A stretch of DNA of 43,843 bases. Origin: Pleurotus djamor (Eukaryota; Basidiomycota; Agaricomycetes; Agaricales; Pleurotaceae). Below the pieces are notes generated by a model. It did not search any database, was not told where the DNA came from, and saw nothing but the letters and a program-made list of their open reading frames with translations. This document shows, in pieces, positions 21,062 to 30,478 of the stretch; the stretch's first letter is position 1, and each line of letters opens with the position of its first letter. The stretch lies in NCBI GenBank assembly GCA_029747585.1, contig JAPEVF010000375.1, forward strand, positions 1 through 43,843, read 5' to 3'. Made by a program: the position numbers and the translations under genes.

Positions 21062-22340
21062 ATGACCTCCCCAGATATCAAGCTGGAGGCCGAGATCCTG
21101 TCCAGGTCGCATTGGTGTCATGAAGATGCACTTCGTGCTTGGGTTTCAGAACAGAAGGCAAAGGGTTTGGTACGTGGACTTGATATTTGACTATTACTAA
21201 CCGTCCATGTCGAGCCTCAGCCTGTCGTTATTTTCACCAGGCCTGCAAATTGTGTGCGACGGACCCTTCTCCGGAATGTCAATTCCATCGTCCTACATAC
21301 TACCGAGGCAAACGCGCAAAGCGAGCCTATCGCAAATTCATATTCACACAAAAGTTTGGAATCGACGAAGCTACTCTCAAAGTTTGGTTACGCGAGTGGT
21401 CCAAAAAGAGACGCGCCGAGAGACGCGATCAAAAGATTCAGGCATTGCATAAGAGCAATTCGGCCGTGGTGAGTCCGTCGCTTCTCAATATCTCTCGCGC
21501 ACCTACTTAGGATGAATTGCACCCTTAGGCATCCTCTTCGTCTGATCCTTCCCTCCCGACACACGAGCGCCAGAAACCTGCCGCGCCCTCTTCAGAACCA
21601 TCACTTGAGGCCCCAATGGTATCTGACCTACGCCAATCAGACGCAGACACAGAAGTCCCCGACGCCATTGCTTCCGACGACGAATCGGAGAATGATGAAG
21701 ACGAAGATAAAGACTCTCAAGGCGTAGCACCGGATTCTCAAGTAGCGGTGCCCAAGAAGATTCCCAGCGCCGACGCACCTTCCACTAGTATGTTGGAGGA
21801 CTTTAGCCTGCATGGGTAGAAAATGACCTTGAACTCACCTCTATTCATCTAGAACGCGATGATCCAGAACCGCAGAGTGTCGTCATGGACTTGGATCATC
21901 CCAACCAAATCTCACTGTGGTCTCACAAAGACGCCATCCTAACATTTGCCAAATCCCTGGTTCCTGGGTATAAAATGGAAACCGACGACGATACATCTGA
22001 TGAACTCCTCGCCATCCATCGCGAAACTGGACAGTCCCTCACCCTCGTCCTGCAGAGGAAGGCTGTCGAGGCGAAGGCAAAGGCTAGGGAAGCGGAGTTA
22101 ATGGAGGAAATTCGTGTCCTCAAAGAACAAGTCGCGACCCACGGATCTGCCCAGAAAGCACTGAAGACACGTTTGGAAGCTATCGTCAAGGACTTGCCGA
22201 TGGAACCTGTTGAGAAGTCGGACGTTGCTGCTCCCAAAGCCACCGAGGTGACTCGGAAGAAGAGGAAATCGTCTCTCCACGAGGACAACGACACCCGACC
22301 CTCTCAGCGTGTTCGTCATACTTTCCTAATCCCAAAGTAA
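21062..22340 (+). CDS. ZC7: zinc-cluster-like coiled-coil protein, subfamily II
   Basis: Exons 21062-21169, 21241-21468, 21529-21787 and 21853-22340 give 360 aa. Exon 1 starts MTSPDIKLEAEILSRSHWC. Exon 2 has C-x2-C-x7-C-x2-H, then RGKRAKRAYRKFIF and KFGIDEATLKVW-x3-W. Exon 3 is acidic (DDESENDEDEDKD). Exon 4 has the conserved LVPGYKMETDDDTSDELL region, a coiled coil (AKAREAELMEEIRVLKEQ), TRKKRKSS and SQRVRHTF. It is the inverted paralogue of ZC4, with which it shares intron positions and phases. The linker is more diverged than the ends. A nuclear function is inferred. Confidence 0.85.
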
Positions 22341-22787
22341 TTGCGTTTTCGTTTTGCCTTCCATCGCTTTCCAAAACTTATCCCGGCTCAGTCGCGCTAC
22401 GAGAAACCTTATCTTATTGGGGAAGACAATTGTATATGAGTAATTATGTTCTTATAATTTCAACCGTATAATATCTTGCAGCCTACGACGAATTGCTTCC
22501 ACCTTACGACTTCCAGCCCTCAAAATTGAGTAGGTATCTCTACCGGCTATTTCACTTTGCTCTTTGTGGTTCAATATCGACTGAAGCTGTGGGTTCTCTG
22601 CGTAGGAAGGACTGCATATCGGAACATGTGTTGGTGAAGTTCGCCTGCGCTACGAAGAAGTTGGATCCTATCGATTCCGTAGCTGTCCGCAAGCACATAA
22701 AAGAACCACTTTCATGCCTCAAGATAATCCACATCCTCTCATCCCTAACCATCCACTGCGTTTTGAGCTGCGCGCGACTAGAAGGCG
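22341..22787. other. Intergenic between ZC7 and ZC8
   Basis: Holds the ZC7 3' end and the ZC8 promoter. A 101-codon plus-strand frame (22493-22798) runs into ZC8 out of frame and has no relative in the window, so it is not called. Confidence 0.45.
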
Positions 22788-23714
22788 ATGAAGGTTGAGG
22801 ACAAAGATATAGCCAAACTTTTGTTCACCAGCAGCTGGTTCAAACGCGAAGAATTTCGTCGTTGGAAGGTAGACCAAATCTTACTGGTGAGACCTATACT
22901 CTAATAAATTTTCCTACCGTGCTCCGCGTACCATGAGCGGGTTTACTTGGGAGGAACTCGAGAGTGGATTCGGTGTTGATTCAAACGATGCTAATGTCGT
23001 GCTCCCCTCTGCATTCAGGGGGTCCATCAATATCGCACCTCGAAACAGCATTATCGCATCCATTACTTCACGGAAAAGCTCGGAATAGATAAGGGAACAT
23101 GTAAGGAGTGGTTTGATGAATGGTCGAAAGCAAAACACAATTCAAGAAAACGACCTGAAGCTAATCAAAAAGGAGGACCCGCCAGCAATCATCAATCGCC
23201 CCCGACAACAGGCTTCGCATCCCCAAAGCCATCACCGATCGACACGCTTGCCCATCTAGACGGACAGAGTGTTTCTGACTCCATGGTGGGAGAACCAGCT
23301 TCGCCTGAAAGTGGACTTCAACTTTGGCAAATAAGGCAATACCCCAAGCCACCTGGAGCGTCGACCGAAGATTCTTCTGATACAAGCAGCGACAATGATT
23401 CTGCTTCTGATGCAGAGGTACCAAGACCCCCCAAGACTGAGCCGCAGAATAAGCAGAGAACGGAAAATCCCTCACCAACCGAAGCCGGAAACCTAAATAA
23501 AGGTTTCTGTCCGGAGAGGGTGATGAAATTGGTTGAAGTTGTCGAAGAGAATTTTCAAGCGGTAAAAAGTGCACATCGAGTGCTGGAGGAGAACTTTGAA
23601 ATGATGACGGAAGAACTTCGTCGAAGCGATGCGCAGGAGTTGAGGAATCCAAGGAAGAGGAGGAATAAAGAAGGTGCTCATGTTATGATGGTTAAGTACG
23701 CTCGTACCGGATAA
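22788..23714 (+). CDS. ZC8: cysteine-less member of the ZC family, subfamily IV
   Basis: Exons 22788-22886 and 23019-23714 give 264 aa. Exon 1 (33 aa) has the family pattern but reads SSWF-x4-F-x2-W, so the usual Cys is Phe. Exon 2 enters at the phase-0 position and reads RIHYFTEKLGIDKGTCKEW-x3-W, keeping the FGI/W-EW motif while the Cys pairs are gone. A Ser/Asp-rich linker (SSDTSSDNDSASDAE), a coiled coil (about 195-240) and RNPRKRRNKE follow. The 132-nt intron is unusually long for this region, and a small missed exon is possible, though none with cysteines is seen. It may act as a non-zinc partner of its paralogues, which is speculative. Confidence 0.7.
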
Positions 23715-23840
23715 TTTGTATGCTCAATGAGTTTGAAGTACTTTAAAATCATGTTCCTCGCTTCACTGGGGTTGTATTTGCGCAGATTTTGACCCCGCAA
23801 CTCCTAGCAGGTCCTGTAGCTCTTTTAGGAGTCAATAGGC

Positions 23841-23854
23841 GGTTTGTGCGCCTA
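23841..23854 (+). promoter_or_regulatory. Promoter element shared by ZC9 and ZC5
   Basis: GGTTTGTGCGCCTA lies 29 bp before the ZC9 ATG and is identical to the copy before ZC5. Confidence 0.5.
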
Positions 23855-23882
23855 ATCGGGCCCACAAGGCTTCGACCGCACC

Positions 23883-24959
23883 ATGAGCCTCAACGAGAAG
23901 AAAAAGCAGGCGGAAGCCCTCCTCCGCTCGAACTGGTGCAAGATCAACGACTTTCATGACTGGAGAATGCAAACTTCTTGGGTAAGCTGCGACCGCATTC
24001 CAGCTGCACCCATTTGAAGGACGTCGACTTCATGTTCTACTTCCTAGTCTTGCGGCGCTTGCATCAACAGCCAAGTCGCCTGCACCTTCTCCAATACTAC
24101 TGTTACACACTGTGATAACTGCTCCTCAGCTGGGTGCTCTGCGAGGCTGGAGTTTCGCAAGGCTTTTTTCATGCGAAAGTTCGGGATTCCTGAGAAGATC
24201 TACGAGACTTGGACGTATGAGTGGCGGAACGAGAAGAAGAAAGCATCGACGGAAGTCAAAGGGAAAGGTAGCCAGAGTACTCACAAGCAACCTCCACCCC
24301 AGGTCGCCATTCCGCACGGCGGCGCACCGGGACCTTCGCATCGTCGATTGGAAGGGAAAGCTAAGAAACCGCAATTCACTGCTACGTCCAACTCCGCTGC
24401 TCATGCATCGACATCTAGCGGATGGGTGGCTCCTGCTCAGCCACCTGATACGCCCTACCATCCGCCCGCCCCCAGTCAGCTCCAAGGTACGTGTTACATC
24501 TCCGCTGTGTACGGTTATCTCACATCAGTGACCCCAGGACCCTCGTCAGCACCAATGGGGAGCGTTATACCTCACTCAAGTATATCCGGCCACAATTCCC
24601 ATACGCAGCTCGCTGTTTCCACCTCTTCCATCGACCAATTGATCGACAACCAAATCAAGTTCTTCACGTCCATGCGCGAGGCCAGCGATCGACATCTGAA
24701 AGTTTTGGCTGACTTTCAAGTTGAACGTCAGCGGGCTTCGGACACGGAGCAAGGGCTCAAGGAGCAAGTACGCTCGCTTGAAGCGAAACTGAGGGAAAGT
24801 CAGGAAGGGCAAGAGTTCTTGAGGTCGCGTCTGAAAAACATCGTCCAGGATTTACAGGTCGAAGTACAGAGGGGCGGTTTGCCACCGAGAGGCCAAGGCA
24901 GTCAGACGAGGTCGAAAGGGAAGGAAGAAGATTTCGGAGAACTCTCATACCCATCTTGA
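23883..24959 (+). CDS. ZC9: zinc-cluster-like coiled-coil protein, subfamily I
   Basis: Exons 23883-23981, 24048-24486 and 24529-24959 give 322 aa. Exon 1 starts MSLNEKKKQAEALLRSNWC. Exon 2 has C-x2-C-x6-C-x8-H-C-x2-C-x4-C, then FRKAFFMRKFGIPEK and W-x3-W. The linker is Pro/Ser/His-rich. The coiled coil starts LIDNQIKFFTSMREASDRH, includes SRLKNIVQDLQVEVQR, and the tail ends ELSYPS without the SQR motif. The last intron would be only 42 nt. It contains no stop and is a multiple of three, so retention (14 extra residues) is possible. The gene is the intact near-twin of the broken ZC5. Confidence 0.85.
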
Positions 24960-25411
24960 AGACGTCCTGTATTCTGTCGTTTCGCATTTGTAGTTTATTC
25001 CCTGTGTTGTTGTACCCTTTCGGACGCATAGCTTGCCTGTGGTAGTAGAATTGTAGCATGAATTACCTCTCGATTGTACCTTACGTTTCGAGGCGAACGT
25101 TCAGCCGCACATTTGCCCATCAACAGCACGTGGGCACCTGATGAAGAAAATGCAAGGCCATACGAATCGGTAGACGATGTAGACGGAGTCCAAAAAAAGC
25201 TGGGGACTGTTATCAGATTCAAGAAGGCTCAGTCGTCCACCCTTGGGTCACATAACAAAGCGAGAACAGCCCGATAAATCCTGCGCACTGTGTCTTGCAT
25301 TGCTGCGACGAAGTCAGCAGAAGGAGATGATCAGATCACAGCTACTTGTATATAATAATATCTTTTTGAGTACTCTTGGGGAGTACTTACACTTACCCGT
25401 TGACAGCCTCC
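24960..25411. other. Intergenic between ZC9 and ZC10
   Basis: A 67-codon plus-strand frame starting at 25074 has no relative here and is not called. An AT-rich tatataataata run at about 25350 could belong to the ZC10 promoter, 60 bp before its ATG. Confidence 0.4.
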
Positions 25412-26259
25412 ATGAGTCTCGATATCAAAGAGCTAGCCCGTCTAGTATACCACTCAAACTGGTACGAGCAGGTCAATTTCGAGGAATGGCGAAGGACACA
25501 AGTCTTTGTGAGTGCCGATAGTTCTGAAACTGATCTTGAAGACTTCTGAAATCAACCATGATTTTCCATCGGATGATTGACACAATGTAGAAGGCTCCGA
25601 GCGAGGAGATCGCAAAAAGAGAGTACGGCAAATACTTCTTCATGACGAAGTTCGGGATCGACGAAGCTACATGTCGAGCATGGTTTAATGAGTGGTATTT
25701 GGCGGAGGGCGTGTCAAAAATGAATATTGACTCAGACCCATTGCCAACTTCTGGACCAGACAACTGTGCCAACCCTCTCAAATCCCTTCCGAGTCATTTA
25801 ATCCCCGGTACCACCATTCAAAAAGGATTCAAAGCATCTTCGTCTACATTCCCCGTTCGTCGTGATAGACAAGGACCTGGTAGACCATGTCCATACCCCA
25901 GCCGAAACCCTAAGCATCTCATATTCTCTGACGACGCGTCTGACTTTGGACTTGCCGGGTCTCACATAGCGCATAAGCCACCGAATCACGGCGGTACCAG
26001 CAGACTGCCCAATGTGCTCGGCAACAAGGGAGCTCGAGTCCATTCCACTATCAGTGGTAAGGATATGGACGGTCAAATGGTGGCTGAAAGGGTGCTTGAC
26101 GCTACTCAAGCTCTTAAAAACGATTTAATGATGATGAAAATGGCGCAAGAATCGTATGAAAAGCACCTCCAGGGTATCCTAGAGGGGGTAGGGGTGGGGA
26201 CCGCGAAGGATCGTTCTCACACAGGGAAAGCGGGAAGCCGAAGAAGAAGATCTTGGTAG
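25412..26259 (+). CDS. ZC10: cysteine-less member of the ZC family, subfamily IV
   Basis: Exons 25412-25507 and 25591-26259 give 254 aa. Exon 1 starts MSLDIKELARLVYHSNWY, with Tyr where Cys is usual, then F-x2-W. Exon 2 lacks the Cys pairs and reads REYGKYFFMTKFGIDEATC, then W-x3-W. The middle is basic and Pro/Ser-rich. A short helical stretch (ERVLDATQALKNDLMMMK) replaces the long coiled coil, and the end is basic (GKAGSRRRRSW). Like ZC8 it keeps the fold motifs but not the metal ligands. Whether it is functional is unclear, but the frame is open throughout. Confidence 0.7.
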
Positions 26260-26578
26260 ATAGCAGAGTATATCAAGTCGCTCGTGTATTCAGATACTGT
26301 ACACTCAAAGTGTCGACTGCAATCCTCGAATTCCGCGTTGGATCATGTTTGCCAACAACGAAGTCTCACGCACCCTGAACGCTTCCCCTGGTTCCCCTAG
26401 GGTTCTCCAGATGGGCGCTTAAACACAATTCCTCCAACTCGCGTCCCACCAACGTCTGGAAGAGCCCCCCAGCAGCCAGGTACGTTGTATCCTTTGAGCT
26501 TCAATTTAAATTTGACGGTAGGACTAACAAAAATTGTTCTTCCCAGCTTTGTATTGTCCTCCTCGCGACGCACCAACG
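26260..26578. other. Intergenic between ZC10 and ZC11
   Basis: Contains the probable ZC11 leader. A tttcttcccag-like acceptor at about 26540 hints at an intron in the 5' untranslated region. Nothing else is seen. Confidence 0.4.
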
Positions 26579-27972
26579 ATGGTCACAACTCAGCTCTCCG
26601 AGTACCAAATGGATGACCCTGTGCCCCCAGGTCGCAATAAGAGCTCTAGCGTCGATAAGAACCGCGCTGAGAGGCTATATCGCGGTAATCAATGGTGCAA
26701 ACTGGATAAATTCCTCAACTGGCGCGTGTACCAGAAGAAAACTGTGAGTTCGATACACATGTACGAGTACCTATCTGTACGGATCATGCGTACCCTTCTT
26801 ATTATAACAGCTTTGCGACTCGTGTTGTCGAGCTGGCTTAGAGGTTTGCTCCTTCACAAAGAGCTCCAGTCTCTGCGACCGCTGCTGCGTAGCGAGAAAA
26901 CGATGTAGCTTGACAGAAGCTTATCGGCGAGCCGTGTTTTTGGAAACATTCAAGATCAATGATGCGACATACGATTCTTGGATGGCTGATTGGACTATAA
27001 AACGACGCGAACAGGTGCAGGAGAAGCGAGCAATCATGACACTGGAGCTGCCGAAGAAAACGTTTCTTGGAAATACTGCACAGGCTATACCGCGAACAGC
27101 TTCGCAGACGCAGACGCAGAAGACGCAGACGAAAGGCCTCGCACCCCCTGTGGCGTCTAAGAGGATTGGGGAAGGAGTGGAGAGAAAGCCTCTCGTGGTT
27201 GATCTGAGGAAGGGTATTCCAAAGAAGCATTTAGGGACCATTGAACTGACAGACAGTGAGTCTGATGACTCGGCTCAACCCCCACCGAAGAGGTTACGGC
27301 AGGTCCGACGCGTTCATGATTATCAAAGCGCTGAGCACTGACAATCAAACGTAGAAACACCATAGACCAGTCGATAGCTACTCAAGAGCCAGCGGTAGCT
27401 CTGCTACGGCGGCTTCCTCCAAGCTAGATGGCAAGCTTTTCCTCTCGGACTCGGACGATGAAAGTGATTCTGGGGAAGAGGGTCGGCAGACCGATAGTCG
27501 CGGGGACGAGAGTTGGAATGATGTTATGCAGGATATCTTGACACTAATCAATCAAACCCGAGATCCTAAAACCAGTCAATCCCAGCCCACCGCACTTCCT
27601 ACTCCTCCTTCTAAGACACATCAAACTACGGTCCTGGGGAAACGCAAGGAACGTTTCGCCGACCTTGATTACAGTGACTCTGAATGCGAGGAACTTTCAG
27701 CCTCAGAAGTCAGGGATCGAACTCTGGAAGACGCAATTATCTTCCATCGGCAACGACTCAAGGTTCTTACGGACAGACAGACAACGGAGGAGCGGGCGAA
27801 GGAACAGTTGGCTAAGCAGTTCCGGGTGATTGAGAAGGACGTGCAGAAGAATCTTTCGAAGTGTCAGAGGAGAATGCAGAGAGAACTTGAGGCTGTTATT
27901 CGAGGCTTGAAGCAGGATGGGGAAACCTCGATGGACGTCGGCGAAGGCCTGAAGAAGCGAAAGGAGCCGTAG
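26579..27972 (+). CDS. ZC11: zinc-cluster-like coiled-coil protein, subfamily III
   Basis: Exons 26579-26743, 26811-27302 and 27355-27972 give 424 aa, all joined in phase 0. Exon 1 (55 aa) has GNQWC-x4-F-x2-W. Exon 2 opens C-x2-C-x8-C-x8-C-x2-C-x6-C (LCDSCC..CDRCCVARKRC), followed by LTEAYRRAVFLETFKINDA and W-x3-W. An IELTDSESDD stretch, possibly SUMO-interacting, precedes PPKRLRQ. Exon 3 holds an acidic Ser-rich segment (LFLSDSDDESDSGEEG), GKRKERF, and a coiled coil (about 335-405) ending with a basic tail. The closest relative is ZC6. The second intron has a good CTGAC branch site. A nuclear role is inferred from composition and the Zn(II)2Cys6-like spacing. Confidence 0.8.
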
Positions 27973-28400
27973 CAAGGGGGTGCACCATGGACATTTTGTG
28001 ATCTATGATTATTTTGTACCGAACATCTTGTACTGCAATCAGTTGAGGCTGAGATTCAATAAAGCAGACCTGGTATGTGGTGGAGAAATAGTGGGAATGG
28101 CTTCTCTTGGGCTTTCCGCGAAATTTTCACGAATTTCTAGGCTAGGGAACCCCTGGACTGGGAGCGATGATAGGGAATAGCTTTTGACGTTCTTTCCTGG
28201 AGAAGAACTGCTCGATCCAGTTTCAAGTGGAGGCAGCTCTGAGAGGCCAAGCAACTAGACTCAAACGGTGATGGATATGAATAATGTGAGTAAAGTTGAA
28301 GATCACAGGGATGAAGTACAGGCGTGATATCAGGAAGTTCAAGTTCAATTCAGTGTCCGTCGCGGCTACAAACCCAACCACCGTTTCCGTGTCCCCCAGT
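27973..28400. other. Convergent 3' region of ZC11 and SSP3
   Basis: No feature beyond expected 3' untranslated sequence. An aataaa signal-like motif occurs at about 28059 on the plus strand. Confidence 0.45.
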
Positions 28401-28891
28401 CTAGCACACCATAGCTACCGAGAAGAAGTCGCCGCTTTCGGGAGTGACACAGTCCGTCACTTGTCCAATATCTGTCAACGGACCGATGTTCGCGAATTCG
28501 ACGTTCTGGCAGCGGAGGCCTGGGTATAAGTGAATTCGGCAGCTATGACCAGTGTTGTCTATACGATGATTCCGTCTATATGAGTACAGCTAGAAGATAA
28601 AACAACGTGATACTCACTGGGTAAGGCTCCGATGACTTCGCCTTGAAGTGAGTGGACCATGGCAAAGTCCACGCATTGGCCGACCTGGAGTGTGACGACT
28701 GTGTCTCCAGCGTCTGGTGTGGTGAGAACGCAGTTTGGTTCTGCGAAGGCCGTGAAAGAAACTCCTTGAGCTGAAAGAAAAGGACGAACGGTCAGAAAAT
28801 TTCGGCAATTAGAAAATGATGAGCACCTGCCCAAGGTTGAGGCAGTTAAAGCTGCGATAGTAAAGAGTTTAGCAAGAGTCGAAGCGAACAT
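28401..28891 (-). CDS. SSP3: diverged small secreted cysteine-containing protein
   Basis: Exon 3 (28558-28401) and exon 2 (28770-28618) match SSP1/2 with one and three codons lost at two sites, and all six cysteines are kept (EPNC, GQC, HSC, LRC, TDC, VC-end). Exon 1 starts 28891 with MFASTLAKLFTIAALTASTL. The normal GT donor is missing. The available GT (after GGCAG) is in the wrong phase, while a GC donor after TTGG (exon 28891-28831) would restore the frame, giving about 123 aa with a normal signal peptide. So it is either a rare GC-AG intron or a frameshifted copy. Function unknown. Confidence 0.6.
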
Positions 28892-28956
28892 GATTTGCGT
28901 AGTTGGTAGTGTGCGTTACTATGAATAGCGAAGAGTGGAGCGCAAATCCCAGTCCA

Positions 28957-28963
28957 ATTTATA
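28957..28963 (-). promoter_or_regulatory. TATA box of SSP3
   Basis: TATAAAT on the minus strand, 65 bp before the ATG, in a tcctataaattgg phrase matching the SSP1/2 promoters. Confidence 0.6.
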
Positions 28964-29215
28964 GGATGAAATCCCCTTCTTCCGGCCCCGACGCTGGTCC
29001 AGAGCGCTGCTCCACGAAGGGTACATGAGGCCGTTGGTTTAGTACCATCAGTAAGCGCAAATGAGATAATATCCGCCCGAGTTTCTGAGAGGAATCGCCA
29101 GGCTCAGCGTTCAGGCTAGTACGAACGGCGAATGTTCACCGCGGAAAGTGGATCCGAGCTCATGTGTTGATGCGTAGTTTTTCTGTTTCAGGTTCTGCAG
29201 TGACCCTACGCGTGG

Positions 29216-29830
29216 TCACCGGTCAGTGGGGATGGTGGAGTTTATCCTTTGAGATTGCCAAGCCAACAGATGTTGGACGCATGGAGTCCGATTTTGTAGG
29301 ATCATGATCGGAGGAAGAGAGCCTGGAGTTTCTGGCGAGCCTGGGTCACAGTAAACGGACATTCGAGCGTAAGGATTAGATTCCTCCAAAATTGAACAGA
29401 GTACCAGAGTCGCTTTAGAGTTGTCGTTTGGTTGGCGTTCACAACGGTGAAGAACGGTTTCAACCAAGGTTGGACGAGTCAAGCGCCGGTGCCAGAACCC
29501 TTTCGATCTTTCTGACCGTGGGATTGCTTCTTCCCACGCTTACCAAGTTTCGTTGTCGATCATCCAACCATCAGCCTCATTTTCTATCAACTCTCAACTT
29601 CGTCAATGCCAGCGTCCAGTCCGAAGTCCACATACCTCAGCATCCAGCTCTCAGACTCTCTTCGTGCTCCCAGAAGCCTGGCTTCACGATGGTCATCTGT
29701 CTAGTCTTTCAAGATACGCTCATGTTTGGAAAAATTGGTTCTGGAAACTTACATCGGACTTGCTTTCGACGTTCAACGTTCTTCTCTTGGAATAACTCAT
29801 CGAAATTGCTGTCTATCACTTGGTTCTGAC
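29216..29830 (+). other. SSP-linked conserved block, copy 3 (most diverged)
   Basis: The plus-strand phrase tctgaccgtgggattg...tcccacgcttaccaa parallels the minus-strand phrase at about 9130-9160 (ttttgaccgtgggaatg..tcccacgctcac). A 133-codon frame at 29428-29829 has FLTVGLLLPTLTKF, similar to VLTVGMSYPTLTKTF of copy 1, but the rest is not conserved. Coding status is uncertain. Confidence 0.35.
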
Positions 29831-29902
29831 ATACAGTACGAACTTATATATCCTCTCGACTACCCGCTACACATTGGTACACAAAATAATAGAGAAGAAA
29901 AT

Positions 29903-30478
29903 GCTAAAACGGCAGCGCCCCTAGATCTCGCCCTTATAGTTCTTGAACATCCGATTCGGCCCCCTCAGTCGTCAGTGTGCCACAAGTTCTCCAACCTAGT
30001 CCCTGCCGTTATCTACCTAAACAGCCAACATATTCAAACCCTCCAAGATCCACTGTGCAATACTGAGACTTCAGCCCAAATCAACCTATCCGGACTTTCT
30101 TGAAGTCCTGCTCCTCCCCGTGGCCCAGTCGACAAGACGAAACCGGGCAAAGAGAGTTCCCACGGGAGCTCTCTCAGATATGGAAGAAGGCAAGGATGGG
30201 ACGGAGCCGTCCAATCTTCACGGGTACAAATGGAGAACAGAGACCGTCCTTCAAGGCTGATGAATGGGGAAAGCACGTACCACAGCTTTCACCTGGTCGA
30301 GTATGTATGTGTTGCTGCGATGAAGGGAAAGATGCGGTAAGTGGCTTGAATTATATACGCATCCCTAGTTGTTGACGCGTATTTTGCAAGTGGCCAGTTG
30401 GTTGATCAACGCACTCGCCCAAATTGAACACAGCCTCCAACTCACACCACACGATCTACTTACTCCTAAATCAAGGCC
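29903..30478 (+). repeat. Dispersed repeat R, copy 1
   Basis: It starts gctaaaacggcag and ends near aaatcaaggcc, with homology to 31128 and 35215 over its whole length. It is the most diverged copy. Landmarks are tcctgctcctccccgtggccc, an accgggcaa run, tggtcgagtatgtatg and gttgatcaac. Short arms acggcag (29909-29915) and ctgccgt (30003-30009) can pair. No transposase, TIR or tRNA-like box was recognised. Confidence 0.7.

Larger units (their letters stand above)
19250..22340. repeat. Inverted segmental duplication, right arm (SSP2 + ZC7)
   Basis: Reverse-orientation partner of 6880-10345. It lacks the 353-bp element and so preserves its pre-insertion site near 20908-20930. The SSP coding sequences are much more similar between arms than the ZC linker exons, suggesting different constraint or later exchange. 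Confidence 0.8.

Noticed and set aside
25074..25277. 67-codon plus-strand frame between ZC9 and ZC10
   Set aside because: No paralogue in the window, no splice context, no recognisable motif.
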